Shown here piece by piece: positions 8,657 through 16,895 of a DNA stretch of 64,000 nucleotides; the first letter of the stretch is position 1; each line of letters opens with the position of its first letter. The DNA is from Variovorax sp. WS11 (GTDB lineage Bacteria > Pseudomonadota > Gammaproteobacteria > Burkholderiales > Burkholderiaceae_C): NCBI RefSeq assembly GCF_010499245.1, contig NZ_JAAGOW010000001.1, positions 3,844,001-3,908,000 of the forward strand. The letters are read 5' to 3'. Below the pieces are notes generated by a model. That model had not been told where the DNA came from, did not search any database, and worked only from the letters and a program-made list of their open reading frames with translations. The translations under genes were made by a program, and so were the position numbers.

Positions 8657-9310
8657 ATGACCGTCAAAGCAACCCCCACCGCCGGCGCCCGGCTGCTCAA
8701 GCCCGCCGACCACATGCTGGTGATGATCGACTTCCAGTCGCAGATGGCCTTCGCCACCCATTCGATCGACGCGGTGAACCTGCGCAACAACGCGGCGCTG
8801 GTGGCGCAGGCGGCCGCGGGCTTCAAGGTGTCGACCATCCTCACGACGGTGGCCGAGAAGAGCTTCTCGGGCCCGATGTTCAGCGAGATCACCGACGCCT
8901 TCCCGGGCCAGGCGATGCTCGACCGCACCTCGATGAATACCTGGGAAGACGCCGCCGTGATCGAGCGCGTGAACGAGATCGGCAAGCCGCGCATCGTGCT
9001 GGCGGGCCTGTGGACCAGCGTGTGCATCGTGGGCCCGGCGCTGTCGGCGCTCGACCAGGGCTTCGAGGTGTTCGTCATCGCGGACGCCTGCGGCGATGTT
9101 TCGGCCGAGGCGCACAACCGCGCCATGGAGCGCATGGTGCAGGCCGGCGCGCAGCCGATGACCTCGCTGCAGTACCTGCTGGAGCTGCAGCGCGACTGGG
9201 CCCGTGGCGAGACCTACGAGCTCACCACCGGCATCGCGAAGAAGGTCGGCGGCGCCTATGGCCTGGGCGTGACCTACGCCAAGACCATGTTCGGCGCGCA
9301 CGAAGGCTGA
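8657..9310 (+). CDS. Isochorismatase-fold cysteine hydrolase (YcaC-like)
   Basis: 217 residues with the isochorismatase fold. Catalytic Asp is D25 (VMIDFQSQ) and the nucleophile is C123 (GLWTSVCIVGPAL). The absence of an isochorismate-type extension and the length point to the YcaC-like group, whose substrates are mostly undefined amides or N-carbamoyl compounds. GAAGGAG precedes the ATG. It is the first gene of an apparent four-gene operon with XapX (20 nt gap), an exported amidohydrolase and an MFS transporter, facing a LysR regulator. The set suggests hydrolysis and export or uptake of an amide-like compound; that role is inference. Confidence 0.9.
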   Translation: MTVKATPTAGARLLKPADHMLVMIDFQSQMAFATHSIDAVNLRNNAALVAQAAAGFKVSTILTTVAEKSFSGPMFSEITDAFPGQAMLDRTSMNTWEDAAVIERVNEIGKPRIVLAGLWTSVCIVGPALSALDQGFEVFVIADACGDVSAEAHNRAMERMVQAGAQPMTSLQYLLELQRDWARGETYELTTGIAKKVGGAYGLGVTYAKTMFGAHEG

Positions 9311-9330
9311 TCGCGGGAAGAGTGCCGGCC

Positions 9331-9624
9331 ATGAAGCCCTACGTCGTTTCTCTTGCGCTGGGCCTGCTGGTCGGCGTGATTTATGCGCTCTTCCAGGTGC
9401 GCTCGCCGGCCCCGCCGGTGATCGCCCTGGTGGGACTCCTGGGAATCCTGCTCGGCGAGCAAATCCCGCCACTGGTGAAGCAGGTCTTCGACCGCGATAG
9501 GGTGAGCACCTCGTGGCTGCACCACCAAGTGAAGCCGCACATGTTCGGCGAGCTGCCGAAATGCGCGCAGCCGCTGGCAGCGAACACGTCCAAGGCCCAT
9601 TCGTCCGAAGAGCGAAGCTCATGA
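9331..9624 (+). CDS. XapX domain (DUF1427) membrane protein
   Basis: 97 residues. Two closely spaced hydrophobic segments at about residues 5-20 and 28-45 contain the XapX signature (SLALGLLVGVIYALFQVRSP, ALVGLLGILLGEQ). The rest is a soluble tail ending in a Ser/Glu-rich stretch, longer than the usual XapX protein. Function of XapX is unknown; it commonly accompanies hydrolase and transporter genes. Its stop overlaps the next start (ATGA at 9621-9624), so translation of the amidohydrolase is probably coupled. Confidence 0.85.
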   Translation: MKPYVVSLALGLLVGVIYALFQVRSPAPPVIALVGLLGILLGEQIPPLVKQVFDRDRVSTSWLHHQVKPHMFGELPKCAQPLAANTSKAHSSEERSS

Positions 9625-11615
9625 CATCATCTTCCGATCCGGGACGCCGCCGCTTCCTCGGCGCGCTCGGCGCGGCGCTGGCCGCCCCGGGCCTTGCGCA
9701 AACCACCGACTCGATCAAGCCTGCCATGTCCGACATCCAGACCCCCGACCTGATCCTGCACAACGGCCGCATCACGACACTGGACCGCGCCAACCCCAGC
9801 GCCGGCGCCGTGGCCATCCGGGATGGCCGCTTCATCGGCGTAGGCCGCTCGGAAGACATCCTGCCGCTTGCCGGGCACCACACCCGCGTCATCGACCTCA
9901 TGGGCCGGCCCGTGCTGCCCGGCCTCATCGACAACCACATCCACATCATCCGCGGCGGGCTCAACTTCAACCTCGAGCTGCGCTGGGACGGCGTGCGCAG
10001 CCTGGCCGATGCGATGGCGATGCTGAAGCGCCAAGTGGCGATCACACCGGCCCCCCAGTGGGTGCGCGTCGTCGGCGGCTTCACCGAGCACCAGTTCACG
10101 GAGAAACGCCTGCCCACCATCGAGGAGCTCAACGCGGTGGCGCCCGACACGCCGGTGTTCATCCTTCACCTCTACGACCGCGCGCTGCTCAACGCCGCCG
10201 CGCTGCGCGCCGTGGGCTACACCAAGGACACGCCGCAGCCGCCCGGCGGCGAGATCACGCGGGATGCCAACGGCAACCCCACCGGCCTGCTGCTGGCCAA
10301 GCCCAACGCGGCCATCCTCTACGCCACCCTTGCCAAGGGGCCGAAGCTGCCGATCGAGTACCAACTCAATTCCACCCGCCACTTCATGCGCGAGCTCAAC
10401 CGCCTGGGCGTGACCGGCGCCATCGACGCCGGCGGCGGCTTCCAGAACTACCCCGAGGACTACCAGGTCATCCAGCAGCTCGCCGATGCGGGCCAGCTCA
10501 CCATCCGCCTGGCCTACAACCTGTTCACGCGGAAGGGCAAGCAGGAGAAGCAGGACTTCCTGAACTGGACGGCGAGCTCGAAGTACAAGCAGGGCGACGA
10601 CTACTTCCGCCACAACGGCGCGGGCGAAATGCTGGTCTTTTCGGCGGCCGACTTCGAGGACTTCCGCCAGCCGCGGCCCGACATGGCGCCCGAGATGGAG
10701 GGCGAGCTGGAAGAGGTGATTCGCATCCTGGCGCAGAACCGCTGGCCCTGGCGCATGCACGCCACCTACGACGAGACCATCACCCGCGCGCTCGATGTCT
10801 TCGAGAAGGTGAACCAGGACATTCCGCTCGCGGGCCTGAACTGGTTCTTCGACCATGCCGAGACCATCTCGGAGAAATCCATCGACCGCATCGCCGCGCT
10901 CGGCGGCGGGGTGGCGGTGCAGCACCGCATGGCTTACCAGGGCGAGTACTTCGTCGAGCGCTACGGTGCCGCGGCGGCCGAGGCCACCCCGCCGGTCAAG
11001 CGCATGCTGGAGGAGGGCGTGAAGGTCTCCGCCGGCACCGATGCGACCCGCGTCGCCTCCTACAACCCGTGGGTGTCGTTGTCCTGGCTGATCACCGGCA
11101 AGACCGTCGGCGGCCTGCAGATCACCCCGCAGCGCAACTTGCTCGACCGCGAGGCGGCGCTGCGGATGTGGACCGAGAAGGTGACCTGGTTCTCCAACGA
11201 AGAAGGCAAGAAGGGGCAGATCGCGGTGGGCCAGTTCGCCGACTTGGTCATACCGGACCGCGACTTCTTCGCGTGTGCCGAGTCGGAGATCGCCGACACG
11301 ACGGCGCTGCTCACGATGGTGGGCGGCAAGGTGGTCTATGCCGCGGGCGCCTTCGAACCGCACGACGAGGGTGCGCCGCCGCTGGCCATGCCCGATTGGT
11401 CGCCGGTGCGCCGCTACGGCGGCTATGGCGGCTGGGGCGAGAAGGAAGGCACCTCCATGCAGTCGGCGCTGCGCCGCGCGGCCGTGGCCTGCAGTTGCGC
11501 GAACGGCTGCGGCATTCATGGCCACAGCCACGCGTCGGCCTGGGCCAGCAAAGTGCCGGCGTCCGACCTCAAGAGCTTCTGGGGCGCGCTCGGCTGCGCC
11601 TGCTGGGCGGTGTGA
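9621..11615 (+). CDS. Tat-exported YtcJ-type amidohydrolase with Cys/His-rich C-terminal tail
   Basis: 664 residues. The N-terminus is a twin-arginine signal (RRRFLGALGAALAAPGLAQ, residues 9-27). The mature part is an amidohydrolase_3 (YtcJ-like) barrel with the metal ligands H106 and H108 in DNHIHI, a composite beta-sandwich and a closing ADLVIPDRDFF segment. After the barrel, a tail of about 50 residues contains C624, C626, C630, H633, H635, H637, C659 and C661, which looks like an extra metal site. Substrate unknown. It starts within the XapX stop codon and ends 2 nt before the MFS gene. Confidence 0.9.
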   Translation: MTSSSDPGRRRFLGALGAALAAPGLAQTTDSIKPAMSDIQTPDLILHNGRITTLDRANPSAGAVAIRDGRFIGVGRSEDILPLAGHHTRVIDLMGRPVLPGLIDNHIHIIRGGLNFNLELRWDGVRSLADAMAMLKRQVAITPAPQWVRVVGGFTEHQFTEKRLPTIEELNAVAPDTPVFILHLYDRALLNAAALRAVGYTKDTPQPPGGEITRDANGNPTGLLLAKPNAAILYATLAKGPKLPIEYQLNSTRHFMRELNRLGVTGAIDAGGGFQNYPEDYQVIQQLADAGQLTIRLAYNLFTRKGKQEKQDFLNWTASSKYKQGDDYFRHNGAGEMLVFSAADFEDFRQPRPDMAPEMEGELEEVIRILAQNRWPWRMHATYDETITRALDVFEKVNQDIPLAGLNWFFDHAETISEKSIDRIAALGGGVAVQHRMAYQGEYFVERYGAAAAEATPPVKRMLEEGVKVSAGTDATRVASYNPWVSLSWLITGKTVGGLQITPQRNLLDREAALRMWTEKVTWFSNEEGKKGQIAVGQFADLVIPDRDFFACAESEIADTTALLTMVGGKVVYAAGAFEPHDEGAPPLAMPDWSPVRRYGGYGGWGEKEGTSMQSALRRAAVACSCANGCGIHGHSHASAWASKVPASDLKSFWGALGCACWAV

Positions 11616-11617
11616 CC

Positions 11618-13216
11618 ATGCCTGAAACCCAGCCTGCTGCCAAAGCGGTCGCCCAGCCGGGCGCCTTCGCGCCGCTGCGCCAGCCGGTCTTCGCGGTGCT
11701 CTGGGCCGCCACGGTGCTCGGCAACATCGGCAGCTTCATGCGCGACGTCGCGAGCTCGTGGCTGGTGACGGACTTGTCGGCCAGCCCGACCGCGGTCGCG
11801 CTGATTCAGACGGCCGCCACCTTGCCCGTCTTCCTGCTGGCCATCCCGGCGGGGGTGCTCTCGGACATCCTCGACCGGCGCCGCTTCCTGATCTTCGTGC
11901 AACTGGTGCTAGCGGCCGTCAGTGGCACGCTGCTGGTGCTCTCGCACACGGGCGCGCTGACGGTGGAGTACCTCATCGCGCTGACCTTCGCCGGGGGCAT
12001 CGGCGCGGCGCTGATGGGGCCGACCTGGCAGGCGATCGTGCCCGAGCTGGTGCCGCGCACGGAGCTCAAGGGCGCGGTGGCCTTGAACTCGCTGGGCATC
12101 AACATCGCGCGCTCGATCGGGCCGGCGGCGGGCGGCCTGATCCTTGCCGGCTTCGGCGCGGCGGCGACCTACGGCTTGGACGTGCTGAGCTACGTGTTCG
12201 TGATCGCGGCGCTGCTGTGGTGGAAGCGGCCAGCGGCCGCCGACAGCGCGCTTTCGGAGAACTTCCTCGGCGCCTTCCGCGCGGGACTGCGCTACACCCG
12301 CGCCAGCCGCGAGCTGCACGTGGTGCTGCTGCGCGCGGCGGTATTCTTCGTGTTCGCGAGCTCGGTGTGGGCGCTGCTGCCGCTGGTGGCGCGCCAGATG
12401 CTCGCCGGTGGCGCCGACTTCTACGGCGTGCTGCTGGGCGCGGTGGGCGCGGGTGCCATCGGCGGCGCATTGGTGATGCCGCGGCTGCGCGCCCGGCTCG
12501 ACGCAGACGCCATGCTGCTGCTGGCCGCCTTGCTCACCGCCGCCGTGATGGGGAGCCTGGTCTTCTCGCCGCCGAAGTGGCTGGCCGTGGCGCTGCTGCT
12601 GCTGCTGGGGCTGGGCTGGATCGTGGCGTTGACGACGCTCAACGGCGTGGCGCAGTCCATCCTGCCCAACTGGGTCCGCGGCCGCGGGCTGGCGGTGTAT
12701 CTCACCGTGTTCAATGGCGCGATGGCTGCGGGCAGCCTGGGCTGGGGCCTGGTGGCGCAAGCGGTCGGCGTGCCGGGCACGCTCGTCGCAGGCGCGCTGG
12801 GGCTGGTGGTGGCGGGCTTGCTGTTCCACCGCGTGAAGCTGCCCAAGGGCGAAGCCGACCTGCAGCCCTCCAACCACTGGCCCGAGCCGCTGTTGGCCGA
12901 ACCCGTGCCGCACGACCGCGGGCCGGTGATGATCCAGGTCGAGTACCGCATCCGCAAGGACGACCGGCCGGCATTCCTCGAGGCCGTGAAGCGCCTGTCG
13001 CTGGAGCGCCGCCGCGACGGCGCCTATGCCTGGGGCATCCACGAGCACACCTCCGATCCCGAGCGGGTGATGGAGTGGTTCCTCGTCGAGTCGTGGGCGG
13101 AGCACCTGCGACAGCACCATCGGGTGTCGCAGGCCGACGCCGATCTGCAGAGCGAGGTGTTGCGCTTCCACATCGGGCCCGGCAAGCCCGAGGTGCATCA
13201 TTTCCTGGCGCTGTGA
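11618..13216 (+). CDS. MFS transporter (MFS_3 / EntS-like) with C-terminal antibiotic-monooxygenase-like domain
   Basis: 532 residues. Residues ~15-420 form a 12-helix major facilitator of the MFS_3 (EntS-like exporter) group, with LSDILDRRR in the first cytoplasmic loop. After a linker, the last ~95 residues (MIQVEYRIRKDDRPAFLEAV onward) resemble a ferredoxin-like ABM domain. This architecture is found in the MFS_3 family, so it is not a new fusion. The ATG lies 2 nt after the amidohydrolase stop. It probably exports a product or substrate of the preceding enzymes. The frame is also open through the preceding gene, but that upstream part is antisense-like low-information sequence. Confidence 0.9.
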   Translation: MPETQPAAKAVAQPGAFAPLRQPVFAVLWAATVLGNIGSFMRDVASSWLVTDLSASPTAVALIQTAATLPVFLLAIPAGVLSDILDRRRFLIFVQLVLAAVSGTLLVLSHTGALTVEYLIALTFAGGIGAALMGPTWQAIVPELVPRTELKGAVALNSLGINIARSIGPAAGGLILAGFGAAATYGLDVLSYVFVIAALLWWKRPAAADSALSENFLGAFRAGLRYTRASRELHVVLLRAAVFFVFASSVWALLPLVARQMLAGGADFYGVLLGAVGAGAIGGALVMPRLRARLDADAMLLLAALLTAAVMGSLVFSPPKWLAVALLLLLGLGWIVALTTLNGVAQSILPNWVRGRGLAVYLTVFNGAMAAGSLGWGLVAQAVGVPGTLVAGALGLVVAGLLFHRVKLPKGEADLQPSNHWPEPLLAEPVPHDRGPVMIQVEYRIRKDDRPAFLEAVKRLSLERRRDGAYAWGIHEHTSDPERVMEWFLVESWAEHLRQHHRVSQADADLQSEVLRFHIGPGKPEVHHFLAL

Positions 13217-13349
13217 ACCGGGCGGGTCGCCAGGGCGCCCGCAAAGGCAGACGGGCTGCGGGGCGGTGAAGTAAAGGTTGGCGGCAGGGGTCGGACCCGA
13301 GGCGACAATACGGGCGCTCGCCCCTGACCAAAGCCCCACCCCCTCCCGC

Positions 13350-14249
13350 ATGAACAACAAAGTCGCCGGCACGCTCCAGATGATGGCGGCCATGCTGATC
13401 TCCGGAACCATCGGCTGGTTCGTCGTCTACTCGGGGCAGCCGGTCACCGAGCTGCTGTTTTGGCGCTGCGTCTTCGGAGCGGCGACGCTGCTCGTGGTTT
13501 GTGCGTTCACGGGGTCGTTGCGCGGCAAGCTCACGCTCAGGCAGGTCGGCTGGGCCGCCCTCGGCGGCGTGGCCATCGTCCTCAACTGGCTTCTGATCTT
13601 CGCCTCCTTCTCGCGGGCCTCGATCTCCGTCGCCATCGCCGTCTACAACACGCAGCCCTTCATTCTGATCGGCCTCGGCGCCATCTTTTTTGCCGAGCGC
13701 ATCACCGCCGCCAAGCTCGCGTGGCTTGGCATCGCGTTCGCGGGCGTGCTGCTCATCGTGCAGGCCAGGCCGTCCGCGGCGGCCTATGCCGGCCCGGACT
13801 CGGCCTACATTTCCGGCGTGTTGATGGCGCTCGGTGCGGCGTTCTTCTACGCCATCTCGGCGATCGTGACCAAGAAGCTCGACGACACGCCGCCGCACCT
13901 CATCGCGTTGATCCATGTCCTGGTCGGCACCCTCATGATCGCGCCCTTTGCGGACCTGAGGCATCTTCCCTCCGACTACCGCGTCTGGGGCGACTACGTG
14001 GTGATGGGCGCGGTGTACACCGGCCTGGTGTTCGCGCTCCTGTACGGCGCGATCCAGAAGCTGCCGACGCACTCGGTGGGCGCGCTGTCCTTCCTCTACC
14101 CGATCGTCGCCATGGTGGTGGACTTCGTCGCCTTCGACCACCGGCTCAAGCCGCTGCAACTCGTCGGCTCGGCGGCCATCGTGATTGCCGCTGCCGGAAT
14201 GACGCTCGGGTGGTCCTTGAATCGGACCAAGGCCTTCCCGCAAGCCTGA
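13350..14249 (+). CDS. EamA/DMT-family transporter
   Basis: 299 residues with ten hydrophobic segments arranged as two EamA repeats: GTLQMMAAMLISGTIGWFVV begins the first and YISGVLMALGAAFFYAISAI the second. Such proteins export amino acids or other metabolites across the inner membrane, and the substrate cannot be read from sequence. The ATG at 13350 begins the first helix; the upstream frame extension from 13278 has no transporter sequence. It appears monocistronic, 133 nt after the MFS gene and 135 nt before the HU gene. Confidence 0.9.
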   Translation: MNNKVAGTLQMMAAMLISGTIGWFVVYSGQPVTELLFWRCVFGAATLLVVCAFTGSLRGKLTLRQVGWAALGGVAIVLNWLLIFASFSRASISVAIAVYNTQPFILIGLGAIFFAERITAAKLAWLGIAFAGVLLIVQARPSAAAYAGPDSAYISGVLMALGAAFFYAISAIVTKKLDDTPPHLIALIHVLVGTLMIAPFADLRHLPSDYRVWGDYVVMGAVYTGLVFALLYGAIQKLPTHSVGALSFLYPIVAMVVDFVAFDHRLKPLQLVGSAAIVIAAAGMTLGWSLNRTKAFPQA

Positions 14250-14384
14250 GAGGACCGCTTTTCGCCAGTCCTCTTGGGGCTGCCTGCCAGGGCCCTCCCT
14301 TCGGAGCCAGTACACTCCGCCCGCCCCGGCATCGGCCGGGGCCGCTGCTGGCAACGCGGCGTGTCTCAATCCAAGGAATCCTGA

Positions 14385-14750
14385 ATGAACCGAATCGAAC
14401 TGGTCGAGAAGATCGCCACCGCCCACACGCTGAGCAAGGCCGAAGCCGCGCGCGTCCTCGAAACAGTCACCAACGCCATCGTCAACGCCGTGAAGAAGGA
14501 CGACCCCGTCCAGATCGTCGGCTTCGGCACTTTCAAGCAGGTCGCCCGCGCCGCGCGCTCCGGCTTCAACCCCCAGGCAGGCACGAAGATCAAGATCGCC
14601 GCGACCAAGGTGCCGAAGTTCGTGCCGGGCGCCGCCTTCAAGGCCGCCATCGACCCGAAGGCCGCCAAGCGCAAGGCCGAGAAGGCTGCGGCCAAGCCTG
14701 CCGCGAAGAAGGCTGCTGCGCCGAAGAAGGCCGCTGCCAAGAAGAAGTAA
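14385..14750 (+). CDS. HU-family nucleoid protein with lysine/alanine-rich histone H1-like tail
   Basis: 121 residues. Residues 1-90 are a complete HU fold, including the DNA-binding arm region (VGFGTFKQVARAARSGFNP) and the dimer core. Residues ~91-121 are a low-complexity run of Lys, Ala and Pro (KPAAKKAAAPKK type) like the tails of bacterial histone H1-like proteins. The tail should add non-specific DNA or RNA binding. A good ribosome site (AAGGAAT) precedes the ATG, and a strong intrinsic terminator follows 46 nt after the stop, so it is a single-gene transcript. Confidence 0.92.
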   Translation: MNRIELVEKIATAHTLSKAEAARVLETVTNAIVNAVKKDDPVQIVGFGTFKQVARAARSGFNPQAGTKIKIAATKVPKFVPGAAFKAAIDPKAAKRKAEKAAAKPAAKKAAAPKKAAAKKK

Positions 14751-14796
14751 GCCACGGCGATGGCCGGTCCTGCGCAGGGCCGGCGATGCTGAAAAG

Positions 14797-14822
14797 AAGC
14801 CGCCCCTGGGCGGCTTTTTCTT
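14797..14822 (+). terminator. Rho-independent terminator after the HU gene
   Basis: GCCGCC at 14799-14804 pairs with GGCGGC at 14809-14814 around a 4-base loop, followed by TTTTTCTT. It is preceded by an A-rich run, so it may also act on the opposite strand. Confidence 0.85.
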
Positions 14823-14886
14823 GGCGCCCCTCGCAGGGCGGGTCGGCTATGCTCGCGCGAGACGACACAACTCCCGGAGGTTGCCG

Positions 14887-15276
14887 ATGACACAGACTCC
14901 GCTCGCCACCTGGCATGAACTCGTGCGCACCCGCAATGCCAAGGGCCTGGACGCGCTCTTCGCGAACGAGGTCGTCTTCCACTCCCCGGTCGTGCACACG
15001 CCACAATCCGGGAAGGCCGTGACGCTGCAGTACCTGTCCGCCGCCTTCCACGTCTTCTTCAACCCGTCCTTCCGCTACGTGCGCGAGCTCGTCGGCGAGC
15101 GCGACGCGGTGCTGGAGTTCCAGGTCGAGATCGAGGGCATCGCCGTCAACGGCGTCGACATGATCCGGTGGGACGACCAGGGGCGGATCGTCGATTTCAA
15201 GGTCATGATCCGTCCGCTGAAGGCCATCAACCTGATTCACCAGAAGATGGCGGCGATGCTGCAGGCGAACCAGTAG
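14887..15276 (+). CDS. NTF2-fold / SnoaL-like protein
   Basis: 129 residues with the cone-shaped NTF2/SnoaL pattern: an N-terminal helix (TWHELVRTRNAKGLDALFAN), a short VVFHSP strand, and C-terminal strands ending in GRIVDFKVMIRPL. Such proteins are small hydrolases, isomerases or binding proteins, and no catalytic set is clear here. GGAGG lies directly upstream of the ATG at 14887. It stands alone between the HU terminator and the convergent IclR gene, whose stop is 9 nt away. Confidence 0.8.
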   Translation: MTQTPLATWHELVRTRNAKGLDALFANEVVFHSPVVHTPQSGKAVTLQYLSAAFHVFFNPSFRYVRELVGERDAVLEFQVEIEGIAVNGVDMIRWDDQGRIVDFKVMIRPLKAINLIHQKMAAMLQANQ

Positions 15277-15285
15277 CCTGCCCGA

Positions 15286-16068
15286 TCAGAGCAGGCGCGA
15301 GATCTCCTGCGCCGCCTCCACCAGCGCCGGCAGCATCGTTTCCTGCATCACCTTCGCGCTGGTCCGGTTGGCCTGCCCGCTGATGTTGAGCGCCGCCACC
15401 ATGCGCCCGCCCCGGTCCACGATGGGCGCGGCGATCGAGATCAGGCCCTCTTCCAGCTCCTGGTTCACCAGGCACCAGCGCTGCCGCCGCGCCTGCAGCA
15501 CCTTGGCGACGAGCGTGTCGATGTCGGTCAGCGTGTGGCGCGTGAGGGGCTCGACGTTCGAAGTCTCGAGGCGCGCGCGCAGCGCCTCGTCGTCCAGGTC
15601 GGCCAGCAGCAGCCGGCCCATCGACGTGCACCAGGCCGGCAGGCGCGAGCCCACGCCCAGGCTGATGCGCATGATCTTGTGGGTGGAAACGCGCATCACG
15701 TAGACGATGTCGGTGTCGTCGAGCACCGCGGCCGAGCAGGACTCCTGCACCTGCTGCACGAGCGCCTCCATCACCGGCTCGGCGCGGTTCCAGATCGGCA
15801 TCGACGACAGGTAGGCAAAGCCCAGGTCGAGGATGCGCGGGGTCAGCGCGAACAGCTTGCCGTCGAAGTCCACATAGCCCAGCGTCTGCAGCGTGAGCAG
15901 GATGCGCCGCGCGCCCGCCCGCGTCAGCCCGGTTGCGGCCGCGACCTCGCTGAGCGTCTGGCGCGGCGCTCGCTCGCTGAAGGAGCGGATGACCTGCAGC
16001 CCGCGCGCGAAGGACTGGACGTAGCTGTCGCCGGGCGTGGGGGCGGCGGGTTTGTTCAGGGTTGCCAT
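15286..16068 (-). CDS. pcaR: IclR-family regulator, PcaR/PobR type
   Basis: 260 residues. The N-terminal helix-turn-helix (FARGLQVIRSF, TLSEVAAATGLTRAGARRIL) and the C-terminal IclR effector domain (VYVMRVSTHKIMRISLGVGSRLPAWCTSMGR) match the PcaR/PcaU/PobR subfamily that senses beta-ketoadipate or hydroxybenzoate. It is divergent from pcaIJF across 125 nt containing repeated GAACA half-sites (16096-16133), a layout typical for control of that operon. The symbol rests on this context plus subfamily sequence, not on an assay. Confidence 0.85.
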   Translation of the reverse strand: MATLNKPAAPTPGDSYVQSFARGLQVIRSFSERAPRQTLSEVAAATGLTRAGARRILLTLQTLGYVDFDGKLFALTPRILDLGFAYLSSMPIWNRAEPVMEALVQQVQESCSAAVLDDTDIVYVMRVSTHKIMRISLGVGSRLPAWCTSMGRLLLADLDDEALRARLETSNVEPLTRHTLTDIDTLVAKVLQARRQRWCLVNQELEEGLISIAAPIVDRGGRMVAALNISGQANRTSAKVMQETMLPALVEAAQEISRLL

Positions 16069-16095
16069 GAGGAGCGATTTTCTCTAGAATTCATT

Positions 16096-16133
16096 ATACG
16101 AACACATGTTCAAGATACGAACAAACCAGAACA
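16096..16133. promoter_or_regulatory. Repeated GAACA half-sites, candidate PcaR operator
   Basis: ATACGAACA occurs twice as a direct repeat (16096-16104 and 16115-16123). TGTTC at 16107-16111 forms an inverted repeat with the first copy across two bases, and a fourth GAACA lies at 16129-16133. The complement TGTTCGTAT resembles the 10-base GTTCGATAAT repeats known for Acinetobacter PcaU/PobR. The cluster lies midway between the IclR gene and pcaI. Confidence 0.6.
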
Positions 16134-16193
16134 TTGTGCTCCACGCCTGAAGCCGAGGCCTTCGGCTTTTCCCTTACTCCGGAGACAGATTCC

Positions 16194-16895
16194 ATGATCA
16201 ACAAGATCGCCCGCTCGATCGCCGATGCCATGGCCGGCATCCCCGACGGCGCCACGGTCCTCATCGGCGGCTTTGGCACCGCCGGCATTCCCAACGAGCT
16301 CATCGACGGCCTGATCGAGCAGGGCGCCAAGGAGCTCACCGTCGTCAACAACAACGCCGGCAACGGCGACACCGGCCTGGCTGCGCTGCTGAAGGCCGGG
16401 CGGGTGCGCAAGATCATCTGCAGCTTCCCGCGCCAGGCCGACAGCTATGTGTTCGACGAGCTCTACCGTTCCGGCAAGCTGGAGCTCGAGCTGGTGCCGC
16501 AGGGCAACCTGGCCGAGCGCATCCGCGCCGCCGGCGCGGGCGTCGGCGCCTTCTTCTGCCCCACGGGCTACGGCACGCAGCTGGCCGGCGAGCGCGAGAC
16601 GCGCATCATCGACGGCAAGCAATACGTGCTGGAGTACCCGATCCGCGGCGACGTCGCGCTGATCAAGGCCGAGCAGGGCGACCGCTGGGGCAACCTCACC
16701 TACCGCAAGGCGGCGCGCAACTTCGGCCCGGTGATGGCCATGGCGTCCGACCGCACCATCGCCACCGTGCACGAGATCGTCGAACTGGGCCAGATGGACC
16801 CCGAGACGGTCGTCACCCCGGGCATCTTCGTCAGCAACATCGTCAAGATCGACCGCGTGGCCACGCAAGCCGGCGGCTTCAAGAAGGCAGCATGA
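16194..16895 (+). CDS. pcaI: 3-oxoadipate CoA-transferase subunit A
   Basis: 233 residues with the class I CoA-transferase alpha signature (GATVLIGGFGTAGIPNELI). Paired with the next gene, it transfers CoA from succinyl-CoA to 3-oxoadipate in the beta-ketoadipate pathway. Acetoacetate (ScoAB) enzymes look similar; the adjacent thiolase pcaF and the PcaR-type regulator favour the pca assignment. The ATG at 16194 has GGAG a few bases upstream. An upstream frame from 16134 overlaps the promoter and is ignored. It overlaps pcaJ by 4 nt. Confidence 0.9.
   Translation: MINKIARSIADAMAGIPDGATVLIGGFGTAGIPNELIDGLIEQGAKELTVVNNNAGNGDTGLAALLKAGRVRKIICSFPRQADSYVFDELYRSGKLELELVPQGNLAERIRAAGAGVGAFFCPTGYGTQLAGERETRIIDGKQYVLEYPIRGDVALIKAEQGDRWGNLTYRKAARNFGPVMAMASDRTIATVHEIVELGQMDPETVVTPGIFVSNIVKIDRVATQAGGFKKAA

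Noticed and set aside
9627..11531. 634-codon minus-strand frame opposite the amidohydrolase
   Set aside because: No signal, no ribosome site and low-complexity sequence; it mirrors the codon bias of the real gene.
10058..13216. Apparent 1052-residue fusion of an unknown domain with the MFS transporter
   Set aside because: The first 520 codons are an alternative frame of the amidohydrolase; the transporter has its own start at 11618.
15276..15296. GCCTGC/GCAGGC hairpin between the NTF2-like gene and the IclR gene as a terminator
   Set aside because: Six-base arms with a nine-base loop and no T run; too weak to annotate.
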